64,000 bases of DNA from Pedobacter faecalis (GCF_030182585.1 NZ_JARXOW010000001.1:2666001-2730000); one strand, 5' to 3'. Shown: positions 17,540 to 27,561, counted from the first letter of the stretch. Notes: generated by a model from the sequence alone, not told the origin. Made by a program: numbers and translations.

Positions 17540-17653
17540 TATATACTTGGTTATTGTTCTCTCTAATGTAGGACAAAGTCCTGTAATATTGAAATTCTGT
17601 GGCTTTCTTTGGCATTTTATTGGCGAACTTTACCTAGCAGAAGATTTATTGAA

Positions 17654-18700
17654 ATGGCTAAACATCATGTGGAATACTCGCTTTTGGAACTTGCAATTGT
17701 TCCTAAGGGAAGTACAATAAAGGAGACGCTGAACAATTCGCTGGTGATAGCGAAAGAGGCGGAACGGTTTGATTATAAAAGGTTTTGGTTTGCAGAGCAT
17801 CATAACTCGGGTTACATTGGAAGCAGTGCACCGTCCTTGCTGATTGGCTATGTGGCTGAGAACACAGATAAGATAAGGGTTGGTTCGGGGGGTGTTATGC
17901 TTCCAAACCATTCGCCGCTTGTGGTGGCTGAACAGTTTGGTACGCTTGCTCATTTATATCCCGGGCGCATCGACCTGGGGATTGGGAGGGCACCAGGCAC
18001 AGACCGGGAGACTGCAGAGGCGATACGATCAGATTTTATGAGGGCTGCGCATGCTTTTCCGCGTGAGCTGGAAAAGATTCAGGATTATTTTTCCATAGAG
18101 AATAAGTTCTCGAAGGTTAGGGCGGCGATTGCAGAGGGTACGGATGTGGAATTATACCTCCTTGGATCTAGCACGGATAGCGCCCATCTGGCTGCCAAGA
18201 AAGGCTTGCCCTATGCTTTTGCAAGCCATTTTGCTTCTACACATCTTTTTACGGCGCTGGATATCTACAGGGAGGAGTTTAAGCCTTCTGAGTTTTTGGC
18301 AGCGCCTTATACCATGGCAGGCATCAATGTTTTTGTCGCGGATACGGATGAAGAGGCGCAAAGGTTATTCACCACCATAATCAGGATGTTTATGGGCGTG
18401 TTAACAGGAATGCCTCAGCCGCTACAACCGCCAACTGATATGACGGATGAATACTTTGAGTTGCTGAGCCACCCTTCGCTGCAACAGATGCTGAAATTCT
18501 CGTTTGTGGGTAGTAAGGAAACGGTTGAACGACAGGTCCGGGAATTTCTTGAGGAGACGGGGGTCGATGAACTTATTGTCGTATGTCCGACATATTCGCT
18601 CGAAGACAGAATTAAGTCTGTCCGATTGTTTGCCGAGGTGATGACCGGCATCAATGGATCGGAATTAAATCCTGACGATTTTAAAAATTTTATTGGGTGA
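17654..18700 (+). CDS. LLM-class flavin-dependent oxidoreductase
   Basis: 348 residues from ATG 17654 (MAKHHVEYSLLEL); in-frame codons back to 17609 are outside family similarity. Luciferase-like TIM barrel: ELAIVPKGST, RFWFAEHHNSGYIGSSAPSLLIGYVAENT, IRVGSGGVMLPNHSPLVVAEQFGTLAHLYPGRIDLGIGRAPGTD. That last block is typical of the MsnO8-type group. Uses reduced FMN to oxidise an unknown substrate. Stands alone between a VOC gene (reverse) and the glycan cassette. Confidence 0.88.
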   Translation: MAKHHVEYSLLELAIVPKGSTIKETLNNSLVIAKEAERFDYKRFWFAEHHNSGYIGSSAPSLLIGYVAENTDKIRVGSGGVMLPNHSPLVVAEQFGTLAHLYPGRIDLGIGRAPGTDRETAEAIRSDFMRAAHAFPRELEKIQDYFSIENKFSKVRAAIAEGTDVELYLLGSSTDSAHLAAKKGLPYAFASHFASTHLFTALDIYREEFKPSEFLAAPYTMAGINVFVADTDEEAQRLFTTIIRMFMGVLTGMPQPLQPPTDMTDEYFELLSHPSLQQMLKFSFVGSKETVERQVREFLEETGVDELIVVCPTYSLEDRIKSVRLFAEVMTGINGSELNPDDFKNFIG

Positions 18701-18751
18701 TATAGGACTTTGTGCAAATGTGGTTGTCTTTAAGTAAAAGCATAACCAAAT

Positions 18752-19555
18752 ATGTTCAAAGCACTTTTGTCAAAGCGTAAAAAAAGCGACTGGGGCTGGT
18801 CTGGCGACTACCCTTCCTGGGACGCTGTCAGCGCGTTGTCTGGTGGTTATGATCAGGACGTGATTCTTGACCGGGTTGGTTCTGCGCTGATGAAGGTAAA
18901 GATGGGAGAGGCGGTTTACGAACGCGATTCTGCGCTGTTTGACGAGCCTGAGATTCCTTATTCGATACTAGGTTATATTCTTGCAAGTGCGGCAACGAGT
19001 GGCCGGGCACTGCATATACTTGATTTTGGCGGTTCGCTGGGAAGCAGCTACTTTCAGCTGAGGCGGTATTTGCCGGAGGCGACCTGTGCCAGCTGGAATG
19101 TGGTTGAGCAGCCGCACTTTGTTGCGGTGGGCAAGCGCGATTTTGAGGATGAAAGACTAAAATTCTTTAACAGTATTGAGGAATGTCTTTCCTGCACAGT
19201 GGTAGATTTGGTGCTGCTTTCGAGTGTTGTACAGTACCTGCAGCATCCTCATGAGTTTCTGGACCGGTTGGCCGGATATGGTTTTCCTTTCCTGCTGTTC
19301 GACCGTACGGCGGTTCATCATGTGAAGCGTGACCGGCTTACTTTGCAGGTCGTTCCGCCGTCGATATATGAGGCAACGTATCCTGCCTGGTTCCTTAACC
19401 AGGAGCGGTTTTTAGCACATTTCTTTTCGCAGTATACCTTGATCGCTGAGTTCCCCTCTTATGTTCAAGGCGAGGAAAACCTGCTTATTGATGGCAAACC
19501 GCAGGGTTATGGCAAGGGCTTTTATCTGGTTAATTCGTCGAATCCACTTAGTTGA
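18752..19555 (+). CDS. Methyltransferase, TIGR04325 family
   Basis: 267 residues. The opening WGWSGDYPSWDAVSALSGGYD and VYERDSALFDE are typical of the TIGR04325 putative methyltransferases found in O-antigen and other surface-glycan loci. A Rossmann motif follows (HILDFGGSLGSSYFQLR), then VDLVLLSSVVQYLQHPHEFL as in class I SAM enzymes. It likely methylates a sugar or nucleotide sugar. The stop overlaps the region just before the glycosyltransferase start, indicating a tight operon of four genes (18752-22067). Confidence 0.8.
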   Translation: MFKALLSKRKKSDWGWSGDYPSWDAVSALSGGYDQDVILDRVGSALMKVKMGEAVYERDSALFDEPEIPYSILGYILASAATSGRALHILDFGGSLGSSYFQLRRYLPEATCASWNVVEQPHFVAVGKRDFEDERLKFFNSIEECLSCTVVDLVLLSSVVQYLQHPHEFLDRLAGYGFPFLLFDRTAVHHVKRDRLTLQVVPPSIYEATYPAWFLNQERFLAHFFSQYTLIAEFPSYVQGEENLLIDGKPQGYGKGFYLVNSSNPLS

Positions 19556-19563
19556 ATATAGGT

Positions 19564-20571
19564 ATGCTAAATTTCTGTACGCTTTTTAATTCTACTTATT
19601 TGTCAAGGGGCCTGGCCATGTACCAGTCGCTCGAAGAACACTGTTCAAGTTTCCATTTGTATGTGTTTGCATTTGATGACCACTGTTATGAGGTGCTGAG
19701 CAGACTCGGACTTGTTCATGCTACCGTTGTAAGCCTGAATGCCTTCGAAAATGAGCGCCTGCTGAGTGTTAAGAATGACCGCACAGCTGGGGAATATTGC
19801 TGGACCTGTGCATCGTCGACGATTAAGTATTGTTTGCAGACTTATGCGCTCGACCACTGCACCTATGTGGATGCTGACCTAATGTTTTTCAGTGATCCGC
19901 AGGTCCTGCTTAATGAAATGGGGGATAAATCGGTGTTGATTACACCGCACCGCTATACGCCTAAGTATGACCAGACTGCCATGAGTGGGGTTTACTGCGT
20001 GCAGTTTATGACTTTTAAATCTACGCCCGAAGGTATGGAGGTACTGGATGAATGGGTGAATAAATGTATTGAATGGTGCTACAGCCGTTGTGAGGATGGT
20101 AAATTCGGGGATCAAAAATATCTTGACGACTGGCAGCAAAAATTTAGTACCGTTCACGTGCTGAAACATCTGGGGGGTGGCGTTGCCCCCTGGAATGTTC
20201 AGCAATATAAACTCTCAATAAAGGATGGTCGCCTGCGGGGAAAAGAGATTGCATCAGGCAATACGTTCGACCTCATCTTTTATCATTACCACGGGTTTCA
20301 ATATACAGCTAAAGATATTTACAGCCTTTCGGGCAGTTGCTATACGCTCCTCAGGAATGCTGTTAAATATGTGTACAGGCCATATATCCGACAGTTAAAT
20401 AAGGCGGAACGGGTGGCGCGTTTGATCAACAGAAATGTGAACGCTCATGAAATCACCGATGATCTGCAGTGGATTAAATCTGTTCCTGGTCGCGCGCTGG
20501 TATTTTTTCTACGTGGCTATTATAAAAACCTGTACAAGAAAAATGCACTGACTTACGGCTTTTTGAATTGA
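19564..20571 (+). CDS. Glycosyltransferase (GT-A, DxD motif)
   Basis: 335 residues from ATG 19564 (MLNFCTLFNSTYLSRGLAMYQSL); a TTG at 19552 in the same frame overlaps the upstream gene and is less likely. The nucleotide-sugar-binding motif DAD is at 103-105 in TYVDADLMFF. Later GGGVAPWNVQQY and FYHYHGFQY agree with GT8-like or related GT-A enzymes of surface-glycan loci. No membrane segments; it acts on the cytoplasmic side. Donor and acceptor are unknown; the next two genes suggest an amino-deoxy sugar such as a 3-amino-3,6-dideoxyhexose. Confidence 0.75.
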   Translation: MLNFCTLFNSTYLSRGLAMYQSLEEHCSSFHLYVFAFDDHCYEVLSRLGLVHATVVSLNAFENERLLSVKNDRTAGEYCWTCASSTIKYCLQTYALDHCTYVDADLMFFSDPQVLLNEMGDKSVLITPHRYTPKYDQTAMSGVYCVQFMTFKSTPEGMEVLDEWVNKCIEWCYSRCEDGKFGDQKYLDDWQQKFSTVHVLKHLGGGVAPWNVQQYKLSIKDGRLRGKEIASGNTFDLIFYHYHGFQYTAKDIYSLSGSCYTLLRNAVKYVYRPYIRQLNKAERVARLINRNVNAHEITDDLQWIKSVPGRALVFFLRGYYKNLYKKNALTYGFLN

Positions 20572-20577
20572 TATGCT

Positions 20578-20958
20578 ATGGCTTCACTGATCAATCTGAA
20601 AACATTTACGGACACGCGGGGCAATTTGACCGTGATCGAGAAAATTGTTCCCTTTGATATCAAACGCATTTTTTATATCTATGGCGTAGACAATTCTGAA
20701 CGTGGAGGGCACCGGCATCATGAAACTGTTCAGGCCGCGATCTGTTTGCGGGGTAGCTGCGTGATTTACAATGATAATGGTATTGAGGAGTCTTCATATC
20801 TGCTGGATAGTCCGGATAAGTGTTTGATTATACAGCCATGCGACTGGCATACGATGCATAGTTTTAGCGACGACGCCATCCTGATGGTGCTTGCCTCGGC
20901 TTACTTCGAACAGAGTGATTACATTTATACGCCATATCGCATCAAGTGCGCCATATAA
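20578..20958 (+). CDS. Sugar 3,4-ketoisomerase (FdtA/QdtA-like cupin)
   Basis: 126 residues. [21 protein letters not shown] holds the conserved histidine pair of the dTDP-4-keto-6-deoxyglucose 3,4-ketoisomerases, followed by [13 protein letters not shown] and [11 protein letters not shown], and the ending DYIYTPYR. It converts dTDP-4-keto-6-deoxyglucose to the 3-keto sugar, the substrate for the aminotransferase encoded next. Its stop overlaps the next start by one base (TAATG). Whether it gives the Fuc3N or Qui3N precursor cannot be told from sequence here. Confidence 0.85.
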   Translation: MASLINLKTFTDTRGNLTVIEKIVPFDIKRIFYIYGVDNSERGGHRHHETVQAAICLRGSCVIYNDNGIEESSYLLDSPDKCLIIQPCDWHTMHSFSDDAILMVLASAYFEQSDYIYTPYRIKCAI

Positions 20959-22067
20959 TGGAAACCGCTACGCTTACCGGCCAGGACATTGCTTACGAGG
21001 ATCTTCACGCCTTGAATAAGCCGTTCATGGAAGCTTATCAGCAAAGTTTTACTGATAGTTTGAACAAGGGCTGGTTTGTTCTGGGTGATAAGGTCCGTGC
21101 GTTTGAACAGGCCTTTGCCCGGTATAACGGGAGTGCGCACTGCGTTTCTGTGGCCTCAGGGCTCGATGCGCTGGTGCTGGGTTTGCAATATTTTGATTTT
21201 CCTGAGGGTTCTGAGGTCATCGTCCCTTCCAATACGTATATCGCTACAATTCTGGCCATCTACCACTGCCGGCTGGTGCCTGTACTGGTTGAGCCCGACC
21301 TGGCGACTTATAATATCGATCCGGAGCAGACGGCGGCCGCTGTAACGAGTCGGACAAGGGCAATTATGGTAGTGCATTTATATGGCAAGCCTTGCAATAT
21401 GGAGGCAATCATGGCTATTGCCGCACGTCACGATCTGCGGGTGATCGAGGATTGTGCTCAGTCGCACGGGGCTGAGTTTATGGGTCGGAAGACGGGTACC
21501 TTCGGTGATTTTGGTGCGTTCAGCTTTTACCCTACCAAGAATCTGGGTGCGCTGGGCGATGGGGGGGCATTGCTCACCTCTGATACTTCCAGGGCCGAGA
21601 AGATAAGGGCGCTACGTAACTACGGCTGCCATGAAAAGTATTATAACGAATATATTGGGATTAACTCCCGGCTGGATGAAATACAGGCTGGCTTTCTATC
21701 GGTAAAGCTGGCTGCGCTCGATCAGATCAACGCGCATAAAAGGGCGCTTGCTTCTAGATACGATGAGGGTTTGAAAGCTGATTTTATAAAACCATTAAAG
21801 CAGGAAGGTTACACGGACGTGTACCATATTTATACCGTGAGGCATCCCGAGAGGGATAAGCTAAGGGCTTACTTGTTAGCGAATAACATTAAAACGGAAA
21901 TACATTATCCGGTGCCGCCGCACCATCAAAATGCGCTGAGGGATAAATTAAAGGGAGCTTTTCCAGTATCGGAACTGATACATCGCAGTACATTGAGTTT
22001 GCCGATCTCTTTTTGCCATGCGCGGGAGGAGATTGACAGGGTGGTGGAGGTGATGAATGCTTTCTAA
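20958..22067 (+). CDS. DegT/DnrJ/EryC1/StrS aminotransferase (FdtB/QdtB-like)
   Basis: 369 residues from ATG 20958, sharing one base with the upstream stop. PLP-binding lysine K194 is in [28 protein letters not shown] and the substrate loop [25 protein letters not shown] are typical. It would transfer an amino group to the 3-keto sugar from the preceding enzyme, producing dTDP-3-amino-3,6-dideoxyhexose. The rmlA/rmlB genes for the precursor and an acetyltransferase are not in this window, so they must lie elsewhere. Confidence 0.9.
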   Translation: METATLTGQDIAYEDLHALNKPFMEAYQQSFTDSLNKGWFVLGDKVRAFEQAFARYNGSAHCVSVASGLDALVLGLQYFDFPEGSEVIVPSNTYIATILAIYHCRLVPVLVEPDLATYNIDPEQTAAAVTSRTRAIMVVHLYGKPCNMEAIMAIAARHDLRVIEDCAQSHGAEFMGRKTGTFGDFGAFSFYPTKNLGALGDGGALLTSDTSRAEKIRALRNYGCHEKYYNEYIGINSRLDEIQAGFLSVKLAALDQINAHKRALASRYDEGLKADFIKPLKQEGYTDVYHIYTVRHPERDKLRAYLLANNIKTEIHYPVPPHHQNALRDKLKGAFPVSELIHRSTLSLPISFCHAREEIDRVVEVMNAF

Positions 22068-22105
22068 ACTTTTAGTATTTTAGCCTTTGGTTAAGATACT
22101 TAGAG

Positions 22106-22570
22106 ATGATGAATAAAAAAAGCAGGGCGATAGTACTGCTGGCGTTGTTTGCTTTGGCGGGATGTGAGAAAAAGCTGATTGCAGAGGGAGCGAAGACGGC
22201 GCCGCCTGTGCGTACTTATGCTGTTGTGGCGCGTATAGACAAGAAAGGGACAAACAGTGCTTCGGAAGGAACGGCGTTGCTAAAGGGCACGTATGACGAA
22301 GGGACGAAGGTGTTGGTGTATTCCCTGGAATATCATGATGTGGTACCGCAGTTGATTACGTTAAGGAGCGGAGCGAAAGGCTCATCGGGATTGTTCATTA
22401 AAGAGGTGTACAGCAAAGATAAAGTTCCCGACGGAAGGGATATTGCGGGATCGTTCAGTTTAACACCGCTACAGGAACGGAGTTTACTGAAAGGGCAGTG
22501 GTTTGTGGCCGTGAACACGTTATTGATGAGTCCGGAGATATCGGGTTATCTCACGCTAAAGCAACAGTAA
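22106..22570 (+). CDS. CHRD-like lipoprotein
   Basis: 154 residues. The lipoprotein signal ends in LFALAGC (cysteine 20, counting from ATG 22106). The mature domain has the layout of a CHRD domain: GTALLKGTYDEGTKVLVYSLEYHDV, then GSSGLFIKEVY, then SLLKGQWFVAVNTLLMSPEISGYL, but the usual AHIH segment is changed. Function unknown; CHRD lipoproteins are often placed beside ECF sigma factor genes in Bacteroidota. The sigma gene starts one base after its stop, so they are probably co-expressed. Confidence 0.5.
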   Translation: MMNKKSRAIVLLALFALAGCEKKLIAEGAKTAPPVRTYAVVARIDKKGTNSASEGTALLKGTYDEGTKVLVYSLEYHDVVPQLITLRSGAKGSSGLFIKEVYSKDKVPDGRDIAGSFSLTPLQERSLLKGQWFVAVNTLLMSPEISGYLTLKQQ

Positions 22571-22571
22571 A

Positions 22572-23177
22572 ATGGAACGCGGGCAGCTGAGAATAACTGA
22601 ACAGGAACTGATAGCGGCTATTAAGTGCCAAGACAAGGTGGTCTTTGAGCAGCTGTACAAATTGTATTATCAGCGCTTGTTTGCGCTGGCTTTCCGGTAT
22701 GTTGGCCATATGCAGACTGCCGAGGAGATTGTGCACGATGTATTTATCAATGTTTGGAATAAGGCGGAACAATTAAACATACAGTATACGATGAAAGGAT
22801 ACCTTTTCAGGTCGGTAGTGAATTCGGCGCTTAACGTGATCAAGAAGGATAAGTTGACTGTACAGAAGCATGAGGCTTACCTATCTGCACAGCCTGCGGA
22901 ACTGGTTAGTTCGCCTGAGGGGGGTGATGAAGACGATTTGATGCTGCTTAGATTGGAGGAAGGTTTAAAACTGCTTCCGGAAAAATGCCGGCAGGTCATG
23001 TATCTGAGCCGGTTTGGAAAACTTAAACAGCAGGAGATCGCTGATCAGATGGATATTTCGATAAAAACTGTGAAAAATCATCTCACTTATGGGTTTAAGC
23101 TGCTGCGTCAGCATATGGAAAACAATAAAGAGGGCATCATGATGTTGTTGATGCTTTTCATACATAAAACGCTCTAA
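22572..23177 (+). CDS. ECF RNA polymerase sigma factor
   Basis: 201 residues of the Bacteroidota ECF expansion type. Region 2 is at about 25-95 (FEQLYKLYYQRLFALAFRYVGHMQTAEEIVHDVFINVWNK), region 4 at about 135-185 (LLPEKCRQVMYLSRFGKLKQQEIADQMDISIKTVKNHL). It guides RNA polymerase to promoters of its own system, normally including the downstream receptor. The gene is 1 bp after the lipoprotein gene and 10 bp before fecR. Confidence 0.93.
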   Translation: MERGQLRITEQELIAAIKCQDKVVFEQLYKLYYQRLFALAFRYVGHMQTAEEIVHDVFINVWNKAEQLNIQYTMKGYLFRSVVNSALNVIKKDKLTVQKHEAYLSAQPAELVSSPEGGDEDDLMLLRLEEGLKLLPEKCRQVMYLSRFGKLKQQEIADQMDISIKTVKNHLTYGFKLLRQHMENNKEGIMMLLMLFIHKTL

Positions 23178-23187
23178 ATAATAGATT

Positions 23188-24186
23188 ATGAAAAACCAGG
23201 AAACAGAGGATGAACTGATATACGCGCTGATAATTGAAGAATTGGAAGGCGATATCACACCTGTTAATCAAAAAATTTTAGTGGACTGGAGGGGAAGGGA
23301 TAACCGGAATGAGGAGATTTATCAGGATTTGCTTTTCGTGCAGCACAACATGGAAAGGCTTTATGATCGCAGCCGTCGAGATGCGAATATATCGTGGGTA
23401 TCGCTGGAAAGCAAGCTTGAACAGACTGAGGAGCCTGTGGTTGTTCAACTGCCGCCTGCCAGGAAGCGATCGACCTGGTATGCGGTCGCAGCATCTGTTT
23501 TGCTTATCGCTTCCCTGGGCTTTCTTCTTCTTCAGCGCAGCCGAATCGTAGAGGTCAATACGGAAGCCTATTCGGAGGTTTCCCATCTTGTGCTGCCCGA
23601 TGGTACGGAACTTTCGGTGAATCTGGAGACAAAAATCAGATACAACAAGGCACGCTTCAATGAAGATCGCGTTGTTGAGTTGCTTGAGGGAGAGGTTTTT
23701 GTTGACGTTAAAAAGCACAACGGACCCCAGTTGAAGATTAAGATGGACGGTCTGGAGGTGGAAGACATAGGCACGCGATTCAATATACAGAAGAAAGGAA
23801 CCATGGCCTCTGTTACTGTCGACGAGGGTGTTGTTGTTATGCAAAATAGGGAGACCGGTAAGCGCGCGTTGCTTGAGGCCGGCAAAACCGGTGTTTATCA
23901 TTTTGATACTGATCAATTGAATAGCGGAACCAACACGAACCTTAATTATAAAGCCTGGGTAGACAAACGTTTTGTGTTTATTGAAACTCCACTACAGAGA
24001 GTGGTTGAAGATATTGAACGGGTTTACCGTTACAAGATCGAAATTAATGGGGAGTCTCTGAGGTCAAGGAAACTGACGGGAAAAATACATTCTGAAACTT
24101 TAGATGGCGTGCTAAATGTTATTTCTGCATCTTTACAATGTAAGGTGACCAAAGTGCAGAATACGTATGTTTTATCGGAAGAATAA
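23188..24186 (+). CDS. FecR-family anti-sigma factor
   Basis: 332 residues. A cytoplasmic N-terminal sigma-binding part (about 1-92), one membrane helix at 97-115, and a periplasmic FecR domain (LPDGTELSVNLETKIRYNKARF) ending in a DUF4974-like domain (WVDKRFVFIETPLQRVVEDIERVYRYKIEI). It keeps the partner sigma factor in check until the outer-membrane receptor signals substrate binding. The last 20 bp overlap the receptor gene start. Confidence 0.93.
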   Translation: MKNQETEDELIYALIIEELEGDITPVNQKILVDWRGRDNRNEEIYQDLLFVQHNMERLYDRSRRDANISWVSLESKLEQTEEPVVVQLPPARKRSTWYAVAASVLLIASLGFLLLQRSRIVEVNTEAYSEVSHLVLPDGTELSVNLETKIRYNKARFNEDRVVELLEGEVFVDVKKHNGPQLKIKMDGLEVEDIGTRFNIQKKGTMASVTVDEGVVVMQNRETGKRALLEAGKTGVYHFDTDQLNSGTNTNLNYKAWVDKRFVFIETPLQRVVEDIERVYRYKIEINGESLRSRKLTGKIHSETLDGVLNVISASLQCKVTKVQNTYVLSEE

Positions 24187-26725
24187 ATGGCTCTCTGTTT
24201 CATTTGTTGTTTGCTTTCTCCTGACATCGGGTTCAGCCGCCTTTGCTCAGCGCCGGGATCTGCTGAACCAAAAGATAACTATTAATCTTCCGGCAGATTC
24301 GCTGATCAGCGTATTGCAGGAAATTGACAGGAAGACCGAGGCAGGGTTTGTCTATGATCCGGATCGCCTTCGCTCAAAGCGCACGGCATCGCTCAAGTTT
24401 TATCAGACTCCGCTGCGCCACATTTTGACTATGCTGCTGGCCGGCAGTAAGCTTAAGTTTTCGCTGCTAGGTAATGAAATCGTGATTGGTCCGGAATCGC
24501 CCGACATTCATACCATACATGGTTATGTACGCGACGTTTCGAGTGGAGAGGAACTTATTGGTGCTACCGTGCAGATTCCTGAGCTGAGTGTAGGCGTTGT
24601 AACCAATCAGTATGGTTTTTATTCTATCTCTGTGCCTGAGGGAAATTACGAGCTGTATATTACTTATCCGGGATACCAGCGCCAGGCAAGGATGGTTGAT
24701 CTTGCGGGAAGTATCCAGCAGGAAATCGAGCTTTCTTTGCAGCCGCACCATCTGCAGGAGGTCGTGATACGGCCCACGCGGCTTACGCCCAATCCTATTC
24801 TTATGAATGAATATAACCTGATGAGCAGTCAGCTTTATAACGCACCTTATTATGCCGGCGAAACGGATGTGATGAAGCGACTGCAAATGCATAGCAGCAT
24901 TAAGACCATTACGGAGGGCAGCTCTGCATTGTTTGTAAGAGGAGGCAACTCGGATCAGAACCTGATTCTTCTTGATGAAGCTATCGTATATAATCCCTCT
25001 CACCTTTTCGGCCTGGTGTCTGTTTTCAATGCTGATGTTGTGAACAATGTGCAGGTTTACCGCGACTATATGCCTGCTAATTTTGGCGGCAGGTTATCTT
25101 CGGTAATCGTTAACAGGATGGCTGAGGGCAATAATAAGGAATTTCACCTAAGCGGAGGGCTGAACCAAATGTCGGCTCGTTTGGCTGCGGAGGGGCCAAT
25201 TGTGAAAGATAAGGCCTCGTTTATGGTGGCATACCGGCGCAGTTTACTTGATATCATTCCAAACCGGTTTAAGTTGTTTAATCCGAACTCGGTTTACCAC
25301 GATGTAAACGCCAAAACGAACGTGAAACTTAATCGTGACAATAGTCTTTATTATTCATTTTATGTGGGGCAGGACAAACTTTTGAGCGAAAATTCATATA
25401 CCAACAACTGGGGCAATTTTACATCTACGTTGCGCTGGAACCATATTATCAGTTCGAAACTATTTCTTAACGTATCAGCCATTTACAGTAACTACAGCAA
25501 CGGGTTGGATCTGAATGCCGATACCTTGTCGGAGAAAAGTCAGTGGGACACCAAAATTCTCGACGCAACTTTAAAGGCTGATTACACCTATTACCGTAGT
25601 CCGAATAACCAGATCAAGTTTGGGGCTTCTACCACGTACCACAGGTTTTCTCCCGGGGAGATGCATCGGCAGCGCAATTTTGAGTTTAATATATCACGCG
25701 AGCGCTCGATTGAATCTGCGCTATATTTCTCTCAGCAGATCGGCATCGGGAAGTCTTTCGAGTTGAACTATGGTTTGAGGCTAGGAGCTTTCAGGAATGC
25801 TCAGGAAAGACGAAATATTTTTGACGCTAAAGGCAATCCTGTGTTTGACGAGGATCTTAAGACTTTTATAAACCCGGAGCCAAGGGTAAATTTTAGCTAC
25901 CTGCCGAGCACGTCGCAGCGTATCTTCGTAACGTACAACCGAAACTTTCAATATTTACAGCTTGTTCAGAACAGTGTACTTGCTTTTTCTTCGCTTGAAC
26001 CATGGATTCCTGCTTCAGATCTCGTCAAACCCCAGCGTTCTGATCATTATGCTGTTGGTTACAAGTATGCCCCTGGGCAATATAGCTTCAGTTTGGGCGG
26101 CTATCATAAGTTGCAATTGAATCAACTAGAGCTTTTAGGGCATGCCCAAATCATCAGGAACCCGGATATCAGAGGGCAGCTCAGGTCTGGCACTGCTAAG
26201 GCCTACGGTATCGAGGGCGAGGTTAGCAAAGCAGAGGGCAGGTTTTCAGGCACGCTTTCTTACACGTATTCCAGAGTAAAGCGTCGGATATCCGGAATAA
26301 ATTCAGGTGATACGTTTGTGTCGAACTATGATATCCCGCATGAGTTTAAAATGCTGGGCAAGTATGACGTTAACGCGGCACTGAGTGTGCAGGCATTTTT
26401 TGTTTACACAGCAGGAAGGCCGCTTACCCTTCCTGTCGGCTATTATCAGCATGATGGCGTAAACGTTCCGCTGTTTGAGGGAAGAAATGAGTCGCGCTTT
26501 CCAAATTTTAACCGGCTGGATGTTTCCGGACAGTACCGTCTTCAATCTGGTGGGTTAAAAGGGCGGCGACTTCTGCATACGATCTCTGCCGGTATTTACA
26601 ATGTTTATAACCGAAAAAATCCATTATATTACCATCTGGGCTCTCCGGATGCAGGAGGAAGGAGGAACCGTTATGAATATGGCTTTGGAATATATCCATG
26701 GCTGGCTTATAGTTTTAAATTATGA
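24167..26725 (+). CDS. TonB-dependent receptor with STN signalling domain
   Basis: 852 residues. The signal peptide ends AAFA before Gln. Then come the STN domain (about 32-107) that contacts FecR, a carboxypeptidase-regulatory-like domain (about 115-195, HGYVRDVSSGEELIGATV), and a plug (about 210-330; ALFVRGGNSDQNLILLDEAIVYN, GGRLSSVI), then the barrel. The last residue is Leu rather than the usual Phe or Trp. It imports or detects an unknown ligand; with the DUF4249 partner encoded by the overlapping next gene it forms an outer-membrane pair. Start overlaps fecR by 20 bp. Confidence 0.92.
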   Translation: MFYRKNKWLSVSFVVCFLLTSGSAAFAQRRDLLNQKITINLPADSLISVLQEIDRKTEAGFVYDPDRLRSKRTASLKFYQTPLRHILTMLLAGSKLKFSLLGNEIVIGPESPDIHTIHGYVRDVSSGEELIGATVQIPELSVGVVTNQYGFYSISVPEGNYELYITYPGYQRQARMVDLAGSIQQEIELSLQPHHLQEVVIRPTRLTPNPILMNEYNLMSSQLYNAPYYAGETDVMKRLQMHSSIKTITEGSSALFVRGGNSDQNLILLDEAIVYNPSHLFGLVSVFNADVVNNVQVYRDYMPANFGGRLSSVIVNRMAEGNNKEFHLSGGLNQMSARLAAEGPIVKDKASFMVAYRRSLLDIIPNRFKLFNPNSVYHDVNAKTNVKLNRDNSLYYSFYVGQDKLLSENSYTNNWGNFTSTLRWNHIISSKLFLNVSAIYSNYSNGLDLNADTLSEKSQWDTKILDATLKADYTYYRSPNNQIKFGASTTYHRFSPGEMHRQRNFEFNISRERSIESALYFSQQIGIGKSFELNYGLRLGAFRNAQERRNIFDAKGNPVFDEDLKTFINPEPRVNFSYLPSTSQRIFVTYNRNFQYLQLVQNSVLAFSSLEPWIPASDLVKPQRSDHYAVGYKYAPGQYSFSLGGYHKLQLNQLELLGHAQIIRNPDIRGQLRSGTAKAYGIEGEVSKAEGRFSGTLSYTYSRVKRRISGINSGDTFVSNYDIPHEFKMLGKYDVNAALSVQAFFVYTAGRPLTLPVGYYQHDGVNVPLFEGRNESRFPNFNRLDVSGQYRLQSGGLKGRRLLHTISAGIYNVYNRKNPLYYHLGSPDAGGRRNRYEYGFGIYPWLAYSFKL

Positions 26726-27561
26726 TGCCACTAGTGATGAGGGTTAAATTATTTTTTTGGGTCGTGACGTTGGCCGCGTTTCTTTCTGCTTGTAAAAAGG
26801 CTCAGGAAGGGTTCTTCAACGAGCCCAGGCAACCTTATGAACTGGCAGTTGAGGGCGGTATAAATACGCTTACTACTGGCCAGTTTATCCGGTTGATGAA
26901 GCCTTCAACGCATCCCGATTCCTCGCCAGTACCTATACGTAACGCCAATGTAAGTGTTTTCGATGGCACCGCCGACATCGTGTTCAGAGAGTCGGCCCCC
27001 GGATTGTACACGGCCACTTACCGGCGCACGCCGAACTACAATGGGGCTTATAAACTGACCATTAGCTATAATGGGAAAATGTATACTGCGGTAGACACAC
27101 TTCGTCAACTGGTTAATATCGTGGATGATTTCCTTCCGCTCTCTGCCAGGGCGGTTAACGGTAAGATCGCCGGCACTATCCCGAAGCATACATTTGGGTA
27201 TCTCAATCCAAATAAGTGGATGATTACTTACGGCAATATCCCTTTTTGGAACCCGTCCAGGTTTGATCAGAACCGTTATTATAGCTATACACACTTGCTT
27301 GGATCTCCCAATTCGCTTTATCCGCTGGACAATCTGAAAAGAGAGTTCCTCCTGGAACCGGATGAGTATGTGACGATCTACAAAATTTCTCTCTCTGAGC
27401 GGTATGCCAGGTTTCTCTACTCTACCTTTATGGAAACGGATTGGAGCGGACTTTTCTCTGGGGTTCCGGTCAATATTTCGGGAAATATCTCAGGAAATGC
27501 CCAGGGCTATTTCTCCGTATGCGACGTCGATTTCAGCCGGTACCGGGCAAAGGAACTCTGA
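26722..27561 (+). CDS. DUF4249 lipoprotein, partner of the TonB receptor
   Basis: 279 residues with a lipoprotein signal (AAFLSACKK). The body (ELAVEGGINTL, VRNANVSVFDG-like turn, YTATYRRTPNYNGAYKLTISYNGKMYTA) fits the DUF4249 family, which commonly sits next to a TonB receptor in Bacteroidota. The start overlaps the receptor stop in ATGA. Likely a surface-exposed lid or binding partner; the ligand is unknown. Confidence 0.8.
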   Translation: MMPLVMRVKLFFWVVTLAAFLSACKKAQEGFFNEPRQPYELAVEGGINTLTTGQFIRLMKPSTHPDSSPVPIRNANVSVFDGTADIVFRESAPGLYTATYRRTPNYNGAYKLTISYNGKMYTAVDTLRQLVNIVDDFLPLSARAVNGKIAGTIPKHTFGYLNPNKWMITYGNIPFWNPSRFDQNRYYSYTHLLGSPNSLYPLDNLKREFLLEPDEYVTIYKISLSERYARFLYSTFMETDWSGLFSGVPVNISGNISGNAQGYFSVCDVDFSRYRAKEL

